NCBI GenBank assembly: GCA_023414975.1
Contig: JAEZMI010000352.1
Span: 1 to 19,037 of the forward strand
Direction: 5' to 3'
Source: Pseudomonadota bacterium
GTDB lineage: Bacteria; Pseudomonadota; Alphaproteobacteria; Rhizobiales; Xanthobacteraceae
DNA: 19,037 nt
Below, one piece after another: positions 1 through 8,293 of this stretch. The position numbers and the translations under genes are program-made. A model generated the notes under the pieces. That model worked only from the letters and a program-made list of their open reading frames with translations. It was not told the origin of the DNA and ran no database searches. Within the stretch, counting starts at the first letter, position 1. Each line of letters begins with the position of its first letter.

Positions 1-4
1 CGCC

Positions 5-1342
5 ATGACCGACCACAGCAACACCCCCCGCACCACCCCGCGCGTTTCCGCCACCTTCGACGAGTACACGCTCTCGGAGATCCGCCGCGCGGCGGCCACC
101 GGTATCTATGACATTCGCGGCGCCGGCGCGAAGCGCAAGCTTCCGCATTTCGACGACCTGCTCTTTCTCGGCGCCTCCATGTCGCGCTACCCGCTGGAAG
201 GCTATCGCGAGCGCTGCGACACCTCGGTCGTGCTCGGCACGCGCTTCGCCAAGAAGCCGATCGAGCTGAAGATCCCGATCACCATCGCCGGCATGAGCTT
301 CGGCTCGCTCTCGGCCAATGCCAAGGAAGCGCTCGGGCGCGGCGCCTCGGCCATGGGCACGTCGACCACCACGGGCGACGGCGGCATGACCAATGAGGAG
401 CGCGGGCATTCCACCCAGCTCGTCTACCAGTACCTGCCCTCGCGCTACGGCATGAACCCGGACGACCTGCGCCGCGCCGACGCCATCGAGGTCGTGGTCG
501 GCCAGGGCGCCAAGCCCGGCGGCGGCGGCATGCTGCTCGGCCAGAAGATCACCGAGCGCGTCGCCAAGATGCGCACCCTGCCGCAGGGGATCGACCAGCG
601 CTCCGCCTGCCGCCACCCGGACTGGACCGGGCCGGACGACCTCGAGATCAAGATCGAGGAGCTGCGCGAGATCACCGATTGGGAGAAGCCGATCTATGTG
701 AAGGTCGGCGCGGCCCGCCCCTATTACGACACGGCGCTCGCCGTGAAGTCGGGCGCGGATGTGGTGGTGGTCGACGGCATGCAGGGCGGCACCGCCGCGA
801 CGCAGGAGATTTTCATCGAGCATGTGGGAATTCCCACCCTCGCCGCCGTGCGGCAGGCGGTGAAGGCGCTGCAGGATCTCGGCATGCACCGCAAGGTGCA
901 GCTCATCGTTTCCGGCGGCATCCGCAACGGCGCGGATGTGGCGAAGGCTCTGGCGCTCGGCGCGGATGCCGTCGCCATCGGCACCGCGGCCCTCGTCGCC
1001 CTCGGCGACAACGACCCCCATTACGCCGCCGAATACGAGGCCCTGGGCAGCAAGCCCGGCGCCTATGACGACTGGCACGAGGGCCGCGACCCGGCCGGCA
1101 TCACCACGCAGGACCCGGCGCTGATGGCCCGGCTCGATCCGGTGGCGGCGGGCCGGCGGCTCGCCAACTATCTCGCCGTGCTGACGCTGGAGTGCCAGAC
1201 CATCGCCCGCGCCTGCGGCAAGAGCCATGTCCACAATCTGGAGCCCGAGGACCTCGTGGCGCTCACCATCGAGGCCGCGGCCATGGCCAATGTGCCTCTT
1301 GCCGGGACCAACTGGATCCCCGGCGCGAACGGCTCCTTCTGA
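5..1342 (+). CDS. glxD: FMN-binding glutamate synthase family protein (GlxD / MgsC-like)
   Basis: The 445-residue protein resembles the FMN-binding synthase half of the glutamate synthase large subunit. Visible features are GMSFGSLS (about residues 96-103), a glycine-rich GQGAKPGGGGMLLG loop (167-180), VKVGA (232-236) and the phosphate-binding VSGGIRNG (302-309) before a GADAVAIGTAAL stretch. The C-terminal part keeps only Cys397 and Cys404, in CQTIARACGKSHVH, rather than the usual three-cysteine cluster of GltB. Homologues are GlxD of the rhizobial glxABCD-glnT operon and MgsC, a subunit of N-methylglutamate synthase. The next gene is a GlnT/GmaS homologue, which fits both. The ATG at base 5 is the only visible start; the subunits expected upstream (GlxB/C or MgsA/B) lie outside the window. 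Family is secure. Whether the product is glutamate or N-methylglutamate is not decidable here. Confidence 0.9.
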   Translation: MTDHSNTPRTTPRVSATFDEYTLSEIRRAAATGIYDIRGAGAKRKLPHFDDLLFLGASMSRYPLEGYRERCDTSVVLGTRFAKKPIELKIPITIAGMSFGSLSANAKEALGRGASAMGTSTTTGDGGMTNEERGHSTQLVYQYLPSRYGMNPDDLRRADAIEVVVGQGAKPGGGGMLLGQKITERVAKMRTLPQGIDQRSACRHPDWTGPDDLEIKIEELREITDWEKPIYVKVGAARPYYDTALAVKSGADVVVVDGMQGGTAATQEIFIEHVGIPTLAAVRQAVKALQDLGMHRKVQLIVSGGIRNGADVAKALALGADAVAIGTAALVALGDNDPHYAAEYEALGSKPGAYDDWHEGRDPAGITTQDPALMARLDPVAAGRRLANYLAVLTLECQTIARACGKSHVHNLEPEDLVALTIEAAAMANVPLAGTNWIPGANGSF

Positions 1343-1351
1343 CCAGCTTCA

Positions 1352-1374
1352 CCCCGCGCCACGGCGCGGGGTTT
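1352..1374 (+). terminator. Short GC-rich hairpin with weak T tract between glxD and glnT
   Basis: CCCCGCGCC (1352-1360) pairs perfectly with GGCGCGGGG (1363-1371) across a minimal AC loop and is followed by TTT then GCATT. The stem is strong but the T run is short. It lies 10 bases after the glxD stop and about 70 before the glnT start, so partial termination or mRNA-end stabilisation is more likely than complete termination. Confidence 0.5.
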
Positions 1375-1441
1375 GCATTCCATACCACCTCAACGAGCCC
1401 CAGAAGGGGCCGGGGAACAGCGCGAGACCGGAATTGCATCC

Positions 1442-2752
1442 ATGGCCACTGATCACACCGACCTGAAGCACGCCGCCAAGGAACTTGGCATCAAGTACTT
1501 CCTCATCTCCTATGTCGACCTGTTCGGCGGGCTGAGGGCGAAGCTGGTCCCCGCCGCCGCCATTGGCGGCATGCAGAAGTCGGGTGCGGGTTTCGCCGGT
1601 TTTGCCACCTGGCTGGACATGAGCCCGGCCGATGCCGACCTGTTCGCCGTGCCGGATGCGTCGAGCCTGATCCAGCTTCCCTGGAAGCCGGAAGTGGGCT
1701 GGCTCGCCTCCGACCTCGTGATGAACGACGAACTGGTGGCGCAGGCGCCGCGCAATGTGCTGAAGCGCACCATGCTCGCCTCCGAATCCATCGGCTACCA
1801 GATGAAGACCGGCGTGGAGTGCGAGTTCTTCCTCACCAATGCCGACGGCACCAAAATCTCCGACGGCGCCGACACCGCCACCAAGCCCTGCTACGACCAG
1901 TCCGCCCTGATGCGCCGCTACGAGGTCATCAAGGAAATCTGCGACTCCATGCTTGCGCTGGGCTGGGGTCCCTACCAGAACGACCATGAGGACGCGAACG
2001 GCCAGTTCGAGATGAACTGGGACTTTGCCGACGCCCTGGTCACGGCGGACCGCCACGTCTTCTTCAAGTACATGGCCCGCTCGATCGCCGAGAAGCACGG
2101 CCTGCGCGCCACCTTCATGCCCAAGCCCTTCATCGAGCTCACCGGCTCGGGCTGCCACATGCACACCTCGCTGTGGAACGGCGAGGAGAACCTGTTCGCG
2201 GACGAGGATGGCGAACTCGGCGTCTCCGACCTCTGCTACAATTTCATCGGCGGGCTGATCCACTCGGCCGACGCCATGTGCGCCTTCACCAACCCGACGG
2301 TGAATTCCTATAAGCGGATCAATGCGCCGCGGACCATTTCCGGCGCCACCTGGGCGCCGAACACCGTGACCTATACCGGCAACAACCGCACCCACATGAT
2401 CCGCATTCCCGATGGCGGGCGGCTGGAACTGCGCCTGCCGGACGGCGCGGCCAACCCCTATCTCGCGCCCGCCGCCATGCTGGCGGCCGGTGTGGACGGC
2501 ATCCAGAACCAGCGCGACCCCGGCAAGCGGCTCGACATCAACATGTACACGGACGGCCACAAGGTGCGCGGCGCCAAGAAGCTGCCGCTCAACCTGCTGG
2601 ACGCGATCCGCGCGCTGGAGAAGTCGTCCGTGCTGCGCAACGCGCTCGGCGCGCCCGTGGTCGACGGTTACATCAAACTGAAGACCGAGGAGTGGAACGC
2701 CTATTCGCGTCACCTCACCCAGTGGGAACGCGACAACACGCTGGACATCTGA
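1442..2752 (+). CDS. glnT: Type III glutamine synthetase (GlnT) or gamma-glutamylmethylamide synthetase (GmaS)
   Basis: A 436-residue member of the glutamine synthetase superfamily. It ligates glutamate with ammonia (GlnT) or methylamine (GmaS) using ATP. Visible signatures: VECEFF (125-130, metal-binding glutamate), EDANGQFEMNW (183-193), a glycine/histidine segment GSGCHMH (235-241), NPTVNSYKR (284-292), NNRTHM (314-319) and RLELRLPDGAANPY (327-340). GmaS and rhizobial GlnT are close relatives sharing most of these motifs, and the preceding glxD/mgsC-like gene accompanies both. The GmaS reading would mean the cell assimilates methylamine through N-methylglutamate. The ATG at 1442 was chosen because the protein begins normally there (MATDHTDLKH). 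The 23 codons upstream, back to 1373, overlap the hairpin and look non-coding. A strong terminator follows. Confidence 0.92.
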   Translation: MATDHTDLKHAAKELGIKYFLISYVDLFGGLRAKLVPAAAIGGMQKSGAGFAGFATWLDMSPADADLFAVPDASSLIQLPWKPEVGWLASDLVMNDELVAQAPRNVLKRTMLASESIGYQMKTGVECEFFLTNADGTKISDGADTATKPCYDQSALMRRYEVIKEICDSMLALGWGPYQNDHEDANGQFEMNWDFADALVTADRHVFFKYMARSIAEKHGLRATFMPKPFIELTGSGCHMHTSLWNGEENLFADEDGELGVSDLCYNFIGGLIHSADAMCAFTNPTVNSYKRINAPRTISGATWAPNTVTYTGNNRTHMIRIPDGGRLELRLPDGAANPYLAPAAMLAAGVDGIQNQRDPGKRLDINMYTDGHKVRGAKKLPLNLLDAIRALEKSSVLRNALGAPVVDGYIKLKTEEWNAYSRHLTQWERDNTLDI

Positions 2753-2792
2753 GCGGCCCTGCCGCCAGCCATTACCCCAATACCGACGACGG

Positions 2793-2828
2793 AAACGCGC
2801 GAGGAGGAAACCTCGCGCGTTTTTGTTT
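2793..2828 (+). terminator. Intrinsic terminator of the glxD-glnT operon
   Basis: AAACGCGCGAGG (2793-2804) and CCTCGCGCGTTT (2811-2822) form a perfect 12-bp stem with an AGGAAA loop, followed by TTTTGTTT. It starts 40 bases after the glnT stop codon. Confidence 0.9.
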
Positions 2829-2931
2829 GGGAACAGGACAGGTTCGCGCAAGGCCCGCGAGGGAAAACCGATGCCGATCGCAATGTCCGGGGACGGGTGA
2901 CCGGGCAAGCGCAACTCCCGTATGCACCCCC

Positions 2932-4644
2932 ATGGATCGGCTCATGTCCTTCAAGAACCTGCCCTTGATCGGGAAAATTTCGTCACTGCTGCTGCTGCTG
3001 GCGGTTTTCGCCTCCGGCCTCATCTATTTCGCCGGCACGAAGCTGCACGAGGTCGACGAGGTCTACAGCGAGGCAGTCCAAGGACCGGTCCTCGCCACGG
3101 TCGCCAGCGCCCGCGCGAACCGGAACGTAACCCGGTTCAATCTGGGCACCTATATGGCCCTCACCGCCGTCACGCCCAAGGACAACGATTTCGCCATTGT
3201 GGTGCAGAACGAGTCCATCGACGGCTTCTACAAGGAGATGGAGGCGGCGAAGACGCTGTATCCCCCCAAGGCCGAAACAGTGGACGACCTCGTCGGGCGC
3301 TTCAAGCAGTACCTGGCGGGAGAGTGCGGCGCCCTCGTCAAGCAGGCCAACGACAGCATGGATCCCTCGGATAACGTCCCGATCGCCCAGAAGTACACGG
3401 CCACCTGTTTTCCGATCGCCCTTGGAATCATCCAGGACGTCTCCAAATTCGTCACTGACAACCAGAACTACCTACTGAATCTGAACGAAGAACTCAGCGC
3501 GGATACCCACCGCGCGGTGACCCTGGTCTATGCCGGCACGGCTGGCTCGCTCGTTCTCGTCCTCTTCGTCGCCTTCCTCGTGACCCGCATCGGCGTCGTC
3601 CGCCCGATCGCCACCGTCAGCCACACGCTGGACGAACTCGCGGCCGGCAAGTTCGACATCACGGTTGACGGCACGGAGCGCAAGGATGAGATCGGCACCA
3701 TGGCCAAGGCCGCGGAGACGCTGCGCCAGGCCCTGGCGGAAGCCGAGCGGGCACGCGAGGAGGCCCGCCAGGCCCAGATACGTGCTGCCGAGCGCCTCAC
3801 CGCCGAACGCAACGCCATCGCCGATGATTTCGAGGCGAAGATGGGGTCGCTGGCCAATGCCTTCGCCTCGTCCTCCGGTGAAGTGTCCTCCGCGGCGCGC
3901 AACCTCTCGGTCACGGCCGAGGAAACTTCGCGCCAGGCCGTCGCCGTCTCCAACGCCGCGCAGGAGGCTTCCACCAATGTGCAGACGGTCGCCAGCGCCA
4001 CCGAGGAGATGAGCTCGTCCATCCGCGAGATCGGTTCGCAGGTCACGCAGGCCGCGGCCATCGCCGCCTCCGGCTCGGAGGAAGTCACCCGTGCCGCCGG
4101 CGAGATCCGCGAGCTCTCCGACGCCGCCAACAAGATCGGCGAGGTCGTCAGCCTCATCACCGACATCGCCGGCCAGACCAACCTCCTCGCGCTCAACGCC
4201 ACCATCGAAGCGGCGCGTGCGGGCGAGGCGGGACGCGGCTTCGCGGTGGTCGCCATGGAGGTCAAGCAGCTCGCCGAGCAGACCGCCCGCGCCACGCAGG
4301 AAATCGGCGTGAAGGTGCAGGGCATCCAGCAGTCGACCAGCCGGACCGTCACCTCGATCGAGAAGATCGTCGGCACGATCACCCAGATCCGCGACGTGAC
4401 CTCGATGATCGCCTCGGCGGTGGAGGAGCAGTCCGCCGCGACGCAGGAGATCGCCAGCAACACCCACATGGCGGCGAACGGCACGGGTGCGGTGAACGAC
4501 AACATCTCCGGCGTCGGGCGTGCGGCGGAGATGACCGGGGCGGCCTCGACGCAGCTTTCCTCGCTGTCGAACGCGCTGACCTCGCAGGCCGGCGACCTGC
4601 AGCGCGAAGTCGCCGACTTCGTGCGCAACCTGCGCGCCGGCTGA
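2932..4644 (+). CDS. Methyl-accepting chemotaxis protein (transmembrane chemoreceptor)
   Basis: A 570-residue chemoreceptor of classical layout. TM1 is about residues 11-35 (leucine-rich), a mainly helical periplasmic sensor spans about 36-195, TM2 is about 196-218, a HAMP domain about 220-272 (starting near VVRPIATVSHTLDELAAGKF), and the cytoplasmic signalling coiled coil reaches the C terminus. The conserved hairpin tip, which contacts CheA/CheW, reads GQTNLLALNATIEAARAG, followed by EAGRGFAVVA. The protein ends VADFVRNLRAG with no CheR/CheB-tethering pentapeptide. The sensor has two cysteines (Cys132, Cys159) that could pair in the periplasm. The ATG at 2944 (MSFKNL) is an equally possible start; neither has a strong ribosome site. 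The gene is monocistronic between two terminators. The ligand is unknown; a nitrogen compound is a guess from the neighbouring glnT. Confidence 0.95.
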   Translation: MDRLMSFKNLPLIGKISSLLLLLAVFASGLIYFAGTKLHEVDEVYSEAVQGPVLATVASARANRNVTRFNLGTYMALTAVTPKDNDFAIVVQNESIDGFYKEMEAAKTLYPPKAETVDDLVGRFKQYLAGECGALVKQANDSMDPSDNVPIAQKYTATCFPIALGIIQDVSKFVTDNQNYLLNLNEELSADTHRAVTLVYAGTAGSLVLVLFVAFLVTRIGVVRPIATVSHTLDELAAGKFDITVDGTERKDEIGTMAKAAETLRQALAEAERAREEARQAQIRAAERLTAERNAIADDFEAKMGSLANAFASSSGEVSSAARNLSVTAEETSRQAVAVSNAAQEASTNVQTVASATEEMSSSIREIGSQVTQAAAIAASGSEEVTRAAGEIRELSDAANKIGEVVSLITDIAGQTNLLALNATIEAARAGEAGRGFAVVAMEVKQLAEQTARATQEIGVKVQGIQQSTSRTVTSIEKIVGTITQIRDVTSMIASAVEEQSAATQEIASNTHMAANGTGAVNDNISGVGRAAEMTGAASTQLSSLSNALTSQAGDLQREVADFVRNLRAG

Positions 4645-4671
4645 CCGCCGCGCACGGCTCCACGAACAAAG

Positions 4672-4706
4672 AACCGCCCCGCAGCGATGCGGGGCGGTTT
4701 TCGTTT
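4672..4706 (+). terminator. Intrinsic terminator after the chemoreceptor gene, possibly bidirectional
   Basis: AACCGCCCCGCA (4672-4683) and TGCGGGGCGGTT (4688-4699) form a perfect 12-bp stem with a GCGA loop, followed by TTCGTTT. It lies between the convergent chemoreceptor and phosphotransferase genes. On the minus strand the stem is followed by CTTTGTTC, so it could also stop that transcript. Confidence 0.9.
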
Positions 4707-4739
4707 GGCGCCGCGGGGGGACGGGGCCCCGCAATGGGT

Positions 4740-5615
4740 TCAGCCGGTCATCGCGTCCAGTTCGGCGACGGCGGCGGCGAGGCGGGCGAGGTTTTCGCTC
4801 GTATAGGCGCGGTAGTCGAAATCGATGGTGGAGTGCATCTCCGACACCATGCTCCAGAGCGCCTCGCGCAGCAGCGAGGCCACCAGCATGGCCTGCAGCC
4901 GCACGATCAGCGCCGGGTCGGGCGCGCGGCCATAATAGAGCGCCAGCATCTGCGTCCGCTGCGCGGCGTCGAATCCGTTGTTCGAGGCGAGGCCGCCGAG
5001 ATCGAACAGCGGCGTGTTGAAGCCGGCATAGTCCCAGTCGATCAGCCAGAGCCGCGTGCCGTCGTCGATGAAATTGGCGGGCAGCAGGTCGTTATGGCCG
5101 AACACGATCTCACTGGGTCCGACGAGGGCCTCCACCCGCTCGGCCAGCGCCGCATAGGCGGGCAGGTCGTCCCTCAGCCGGTGGCCGCCGTCGCGCAGGG
5201 CATGGAGATAGGAGCGCAGGACGTGGAAGGTCCAGAAGGCGAGCGCCGGGCCGCGCAGATGGCGGGTCACCTCGACATGGGCGCGGCGCACCAGGTCGAC
5301 CACGCGCGGCAGGTTCGCCCGCACATCGTCCTCGCCGAAGGTCCGCCCCTCGATGAAGTCGATGACGAGGATGCCCGGTTCGGCGTAGCGCAGGGCCGGC
5401 GAAACGCCCGCCGCTTCCGCCGCGCGGGTGGCGGCCAGCTCGTTGAAACGAATGACATTGTGCCGGGGGATGTCGTCGCCCAGCCGAACGACGAAACGTT
5501 GCCCGGCATCCTCCACCACGAAATTGGTGTTGGTGATGCCCCCGCCGAGCGGGCGCGGCTCCACCCGCGAGCGCCAGAAGGGCAGGGCGCGGATGCGGTC
5601 GGCGGGGGTGGGCAT
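4740..5615 (-). CDS. Choline/ethanolamine kinase-like phosphotransferase (APH fold)
   Basis: A 291-residue soluble kinase of the aminoglycoside phosphotransferase/choline kinase superfamily. It has a glycine-rich nucleotide loop (LGGGITNTNF, 23-32), the catalytic Brenner-type motif HNDLLPANF (174-182, Asp176 the presumed base) and the metal-binding IDWDYAG (192-198). These match LicA/choline-kinase-like members better than antibiotic-resistance enzymes. The likely substrate is a small amino alcohol, but it cannot be identified. The gene lies 132 bases downstream of the oxidoreductase gene on the same strand, so the two may share a transcript. The start at 5615 (MPTPADRIRAL) was chosen because the family's N terminus begins there. 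An in-frame ATG at 5690 would add 25 arginine/histidine-rich residues that look non-coding. No strong ribosome site is visible. Confidence 0.85.
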   Translation of the reverse strand: MPTPADRIRALPFWRSRVEPRPLGGGITNTNFVVEDAGQRFVVRLGDDIPRHNVIRFNELAATRAAEAAGVSPALRYAEPGILVIDFIEGRTFGEDDVRANLPRVVDLVRRAHVEVTRHLRGPALAFWTFHVLRSYLHALRDGGHRLRDDLPAYAALAERVEALVGPSEIVFGHNDLLPANFIDDGTRLWLIDWDYAGFNTPLFDLGGLASNNGFDAAQRTQMLALYYGRAPDPALIVRLQAMLVASLLREALWSMVSEMHSTIDFDYRAYTSENLARLAAAVAELDAMTG

Positions 5616-5747
5616 GGGCAGGCTATCCGGTGCGTGAGAGGAGGCGTCGTGCCGGCGGGCAAGGCAATCCGCGTGCCGACGTGTCCGCAATGCTTGCTCG
5701 CGGGACGTGGCTTCTCCCCAGAGGGGAGACGATAACCATTCGTTCTC

Positions 5748-8198
5748 TCAACTGAAAATGCGCGTATTCTCCGGATCGTAGAGCGGGCTGAGATGCAGCC
5801 TGGCCGGCACGCGTTCGCCGGCGACTTCCAGCTCGTAACGTCCCGAGAGCAGGAAATCATCGTCCAACCCGCCTTCTGCCCGGCGCACATAGCCATAGCC
5901 GATGGGCAGACCGACGGTCGGACCGAAGCCGGCGGAGGCGAGCCAGCCCATGCGCACGCCGTCGCGGTAGATGGTCTCGCGGCCGAGCAGCACCACGGCG
6001 GGGTCGGCCACGGTGAAGCCGGCGAGGCGCTTGATGAGGGGCTGGCCCGCCTTCGCCTTCAAGGCCGCGCGACCGATGAAGTCGATGCCGGAGCCGAGCT
6101 TCACCGCCCAGCCGAGACCGGCCTCAACGGGCGAGTGGTCCGGCCCGACATCCGAGCCCGAGGCCCAGTAGCCCTTCTCCAGCCGCAAGCTTTCCAGCGC
6201 GCGGTAGCCGATATTGGCGATGGCGAACTCAGCTCCCGCCGCCATCAGCGCCTCATAGACGCTGGCGGTGAATTCGGTGGGGATGTGCAGCTCATAGCCG
6301 AGCTCGCCAGCATAGGTGAGGCGCAGCACCCGCACCGGCGCGCCGGCGAGGCGGATGTCGCGCAGCGACGCATAGGGGAAGGCGGCGTTCGACACGTCCT
6401 CGCGCGTCAGCTTCTCGATGAGCGCCCGGCTGTTCGGGCCGATCAGCGTCAGCACGCCATAGGCCGAGGTGACGTCCAGGAGATGGGCGTCCAGCCGGTC
6501 CGGAATGTTGCGGCGGATCCAGTCGAAATCATGCGTCGCCGCGCCCGTACCGGCGATGAGGTAGTAGGAATCGGCCGCGAGCCGGGCGACGGTGATGTCG
6601 CATTCGATGCCGCCGCGCCTGTTGAGCATGGGGGCGTAGGTCACACTGCCCACCGGGCCGGCGACATCCGCCGCGCTGATGACGGACAGCGCCGCTTCGG
6701 CGTCGCGACCGACCAGCAGGAACTTCGCGAAGGAGCTTTGGTCGAGAATAGCGAGCGAGGCGCGGGCGGCGCGGTTCTCGCGCATTACCGCGTCCGCCCA
6801 GTTCGGCCGGCCATAGGTGTAGATGTCGCGCGCCGCTTCGCCGGCGGCGGCGAACCAGTTCGGCCGTTCCCAGCCCAGCTTTTCGCCGAACACGGCGCCC
6901 TGCGCGGCCAGGCGCTCGTAAAGCGGGGAGCGGCGCAGCGGGCGGCCGCTGGCGTGCTCCTCATGCGGCCAGGCGATGGTGTAGTGCTTGCCATAGGCTT
7001 CGAGCGTGCGGGCGCGCACCCAGGCGACATCCTGATGGTTGCGGCCGAAACGCAGAATGTCGACCGGCGAGAGATCGTAGGGCGGGCGCCCATCGCCGGC
7101 GATCCATTCCGCCAGCGCCTTGCCCGCCCCGCCGCCCGAGGCGATGCCGAAGGCGTTGAAGCCGGCGCCGACATAGAAGCCGGTGAGTTCCGGGGCCTGG
7201 CCGAGGATGAAATTGCCGTCCGGGGTGAAACTCTCCGGGCCGTTGATCAGTTCCTTGACGCCCGCCGTCTCCAGCGCGGGCACCCGCCCCAGCGCCAGCT
7301 CCATGATCGGCTCGAAATGATCGAAATTCGAGGGCAGGAGCTGGAAGTTGAAGCCGGCGGGAATGCCGTCCTCGGCCCAGGGAATGGGGTTCGGCTCGTA
7401 GCCGCCCATGACGAGGCCGCCGACCTCCTCCTTGTAATAGGTCAGGCGGTCGGGATCGCGCAGGGTCGGCAGGTCCGGCGTCACGCCCTCGATCCGCTCC
7501 GTGACCATGTACTGGTGCTGCACGGAAACGAGCGGCACGTTCACGCCCGCCATGGCGCCGACCTCGCGCGCCCATTGGCCGGCGCAGTTCACCACGATCT
7601 CGCAGGCGATATCGCCGCGATCGGTGCGCACGCGGGTGACGCGGCCCTTCTCCACGGTGAGGCCGGTGACGGTGGTGTCTTCCCAGATGGCGACGCCGTT
7701 CATGCGCGCGCCCTTGGCGAGCGAGGCGGTGATGTCGGAGGGATTGGCCTGCCCGTCCGTCGGCAGGAAGGCGGCGCCGACGACATCCGACACATCCATC
7801 AGCGGCCAGAGTTTCCGGGCTTCCTGCGGGGTGAGCAGGTGCATGTCCAGCCCGAAGGAACGTGCGGTGGTGGCCTGGCGCTTCACCTCGGTCCAGCGTT
7901 CGGCGTTGCAGGCGAGGCGCAGGCCGCCATTCATCTTCCAGCCCGTGGCGAGGCCGGTTTCGGCCTCCAGCGTGCGGTAGAGCTTCACGCTTTCGCCGAG
8001 CAACTGGGTGATGTTGGCGTTGGAGCGCAGTTGGCCGACGAGCCCGGCGGCGTGGAAGGTGGAGCCGGAGGTGAGCTTGTGTTTCTCCACCAGCACGGTA
8101 TCGCGATAGCCCATCTTGCCGAGGTGATAGGCGGTCGAGGCGCCGATGATGCCGCCGCCAATGATGACGATCCGGGCCTGGGTGGGGAAGGCGGCCAT
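5748..8198 (-). CDS. FAD-dependent oxidoreductase with GcvT domain (dimethylglycine/sarcosine dehydrogenase family)
   Basis: An 816-residue cytoplasmic protein with an N-terminal DAO-type FAD domain (dinucleotide motif IIGGGIIGAS, residues 12-21), a central FAO-type domain, and a C-terminal aminomethyltransferase (GcvT) half that binds tetrahydrofolate in relatives. GSTFHAAGLVGQLR contains His49, in the position of the histidine that carries covalent FAD in dimethylglycine dehydrogenase. The GcvT half shows MLNRRGGIECDITV and YAGELGYELHIP, then SLRLEKGYWASGSD. Family members oxidise N-methyl groups of dimethylglycine, sarcosine or related amines and pass the one-carbon unit to folate. The start is well supported: AGGAAAG (8205-8211 on the minus strand) lies 6 bases before the ATG. 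A kinase-like gene follows. The exact substrate is not readable; several family members of this length remain uncharacterised. Confidence 0.9.
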   Translation of the reverse strand: MAAFPTQARIVIIGGGIIGASTAYHLGKMGYRDTVLVEKHKLTSGSTFHAAGLVGQLRSNANITQLLGESVKLYRTLEAETGLATGWKMNGGLRLACNAERWTEVKRQATTARSFGLDMHLLTPQEARKLWPLMDVSDVVGAAFLPTDGQANPSDITASLAKGARMNGVAIWEDTTVTGLTVEKGRVTRVRTDRGDIACEIVVNCAGQWAREVGAMAGVNVPLVSVQHQYMVTERIEGVTPDLPTLRDPDRLTYYKEEVGGLVMGGYEPNPIPWAEDGIPAGFNFQLLPSNFDHFEPIMELALGRVPALETAGVKELINGPESFTPDGNFILGQAPELTGFYVGAGFNAFGIASGGGAGKALAEWIAGDGRPPYDLSPVDILRFGRNHQDVAWVRARTLEAYGKHYTIAWPHEEHASGRPLRRSPLYERLAAQGAVFGEKLGWERPNWFAAAGEAARDIYTYGRPNWADAVMRENRAARASLAILDQSSFAKFLLVGRDAEAALSVISAADVAGPVGSVTYAPMLNRRGGIECDITVARLAADSYYLIAGTGAATHDFDWIRRNIPDRLDAHLLDVTSAYGVLTLIGPNSRALIEKLTREDVSNAAFPYASLRDIRLAGAPVRVLRLTYAGELGYELHIPTEFTASVYEALMAAGAEFAIANIGYRALESLRLEKGYWASGSDVGPDHSPVEAGLGWAVKLGSGIDFIGRAALKAKAGQPLIKRLAGFTVADPAVVLLGRETIYRDGVRMGWLASAGFGPTVGLPIGYGYVRRAEGGLDDDFLLSGRYELEVAGERVPARLHLSPLYDPENTRIFS

Positions 8199-8253
8199 CG
8201 CGAGCTTTCCTGATTGAAGAGGACGGCGGGGAGGTTCGGGCGAGGCGCCGGGC

Positions 8254-8293
8254 TATGTCAACATGTTTCCACATAATGCCACGAATTTTGTGG
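8254..8293 (-). promoter_or_regulatory. Two inverted repeats upstream of the oxidoreductase gene (putative operator)
   Basis: TATGT (8254-8258) and ACATA (8271-8275) flank the 8-bp perfect palindrome AACATGTT (8260-8267), giving a nested 22-bp dyad whose two centres are offset by one base. A second inverted repeat, CCAC-N7-GTGG (8279-8293), follows immediately. The pair is 56-95 bases before the start codon, where an operator or activator site would sit, and it is strikingly AT-rich compared with the surroundings. No regulator gene is nearby and no clear -35/-10 pair could be set. Confidence 0.4.

Noticed and set aside
1349..2914. Long open frame on the minus strand opposite glnT
   Set aside because: It is antisense to a clearly conserved glutamine synthetase. 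The translation is a low-complexity Gly/Arg/His/Val string with no domain, an artefact of high GC third positions.
5713..5729. TCTCCCC-AGA-GGGGAGA hairpin between the oxidoreductase and kinase genes
   Set aside because: Only 7 bp with no T run on the minus strand, so it cannot be called a terminator. It may be a remnant of an intergenic repeat.
5793..8213. Roughly 800-codon open frame on the plus strand opposite the oxidoreductase
   Set aside because: Fully antisense to a recognisable FAD/GcvT enzyme, with a repetitive Gly/Ala/Arg/His composition and no motif. It is a shadow frame.
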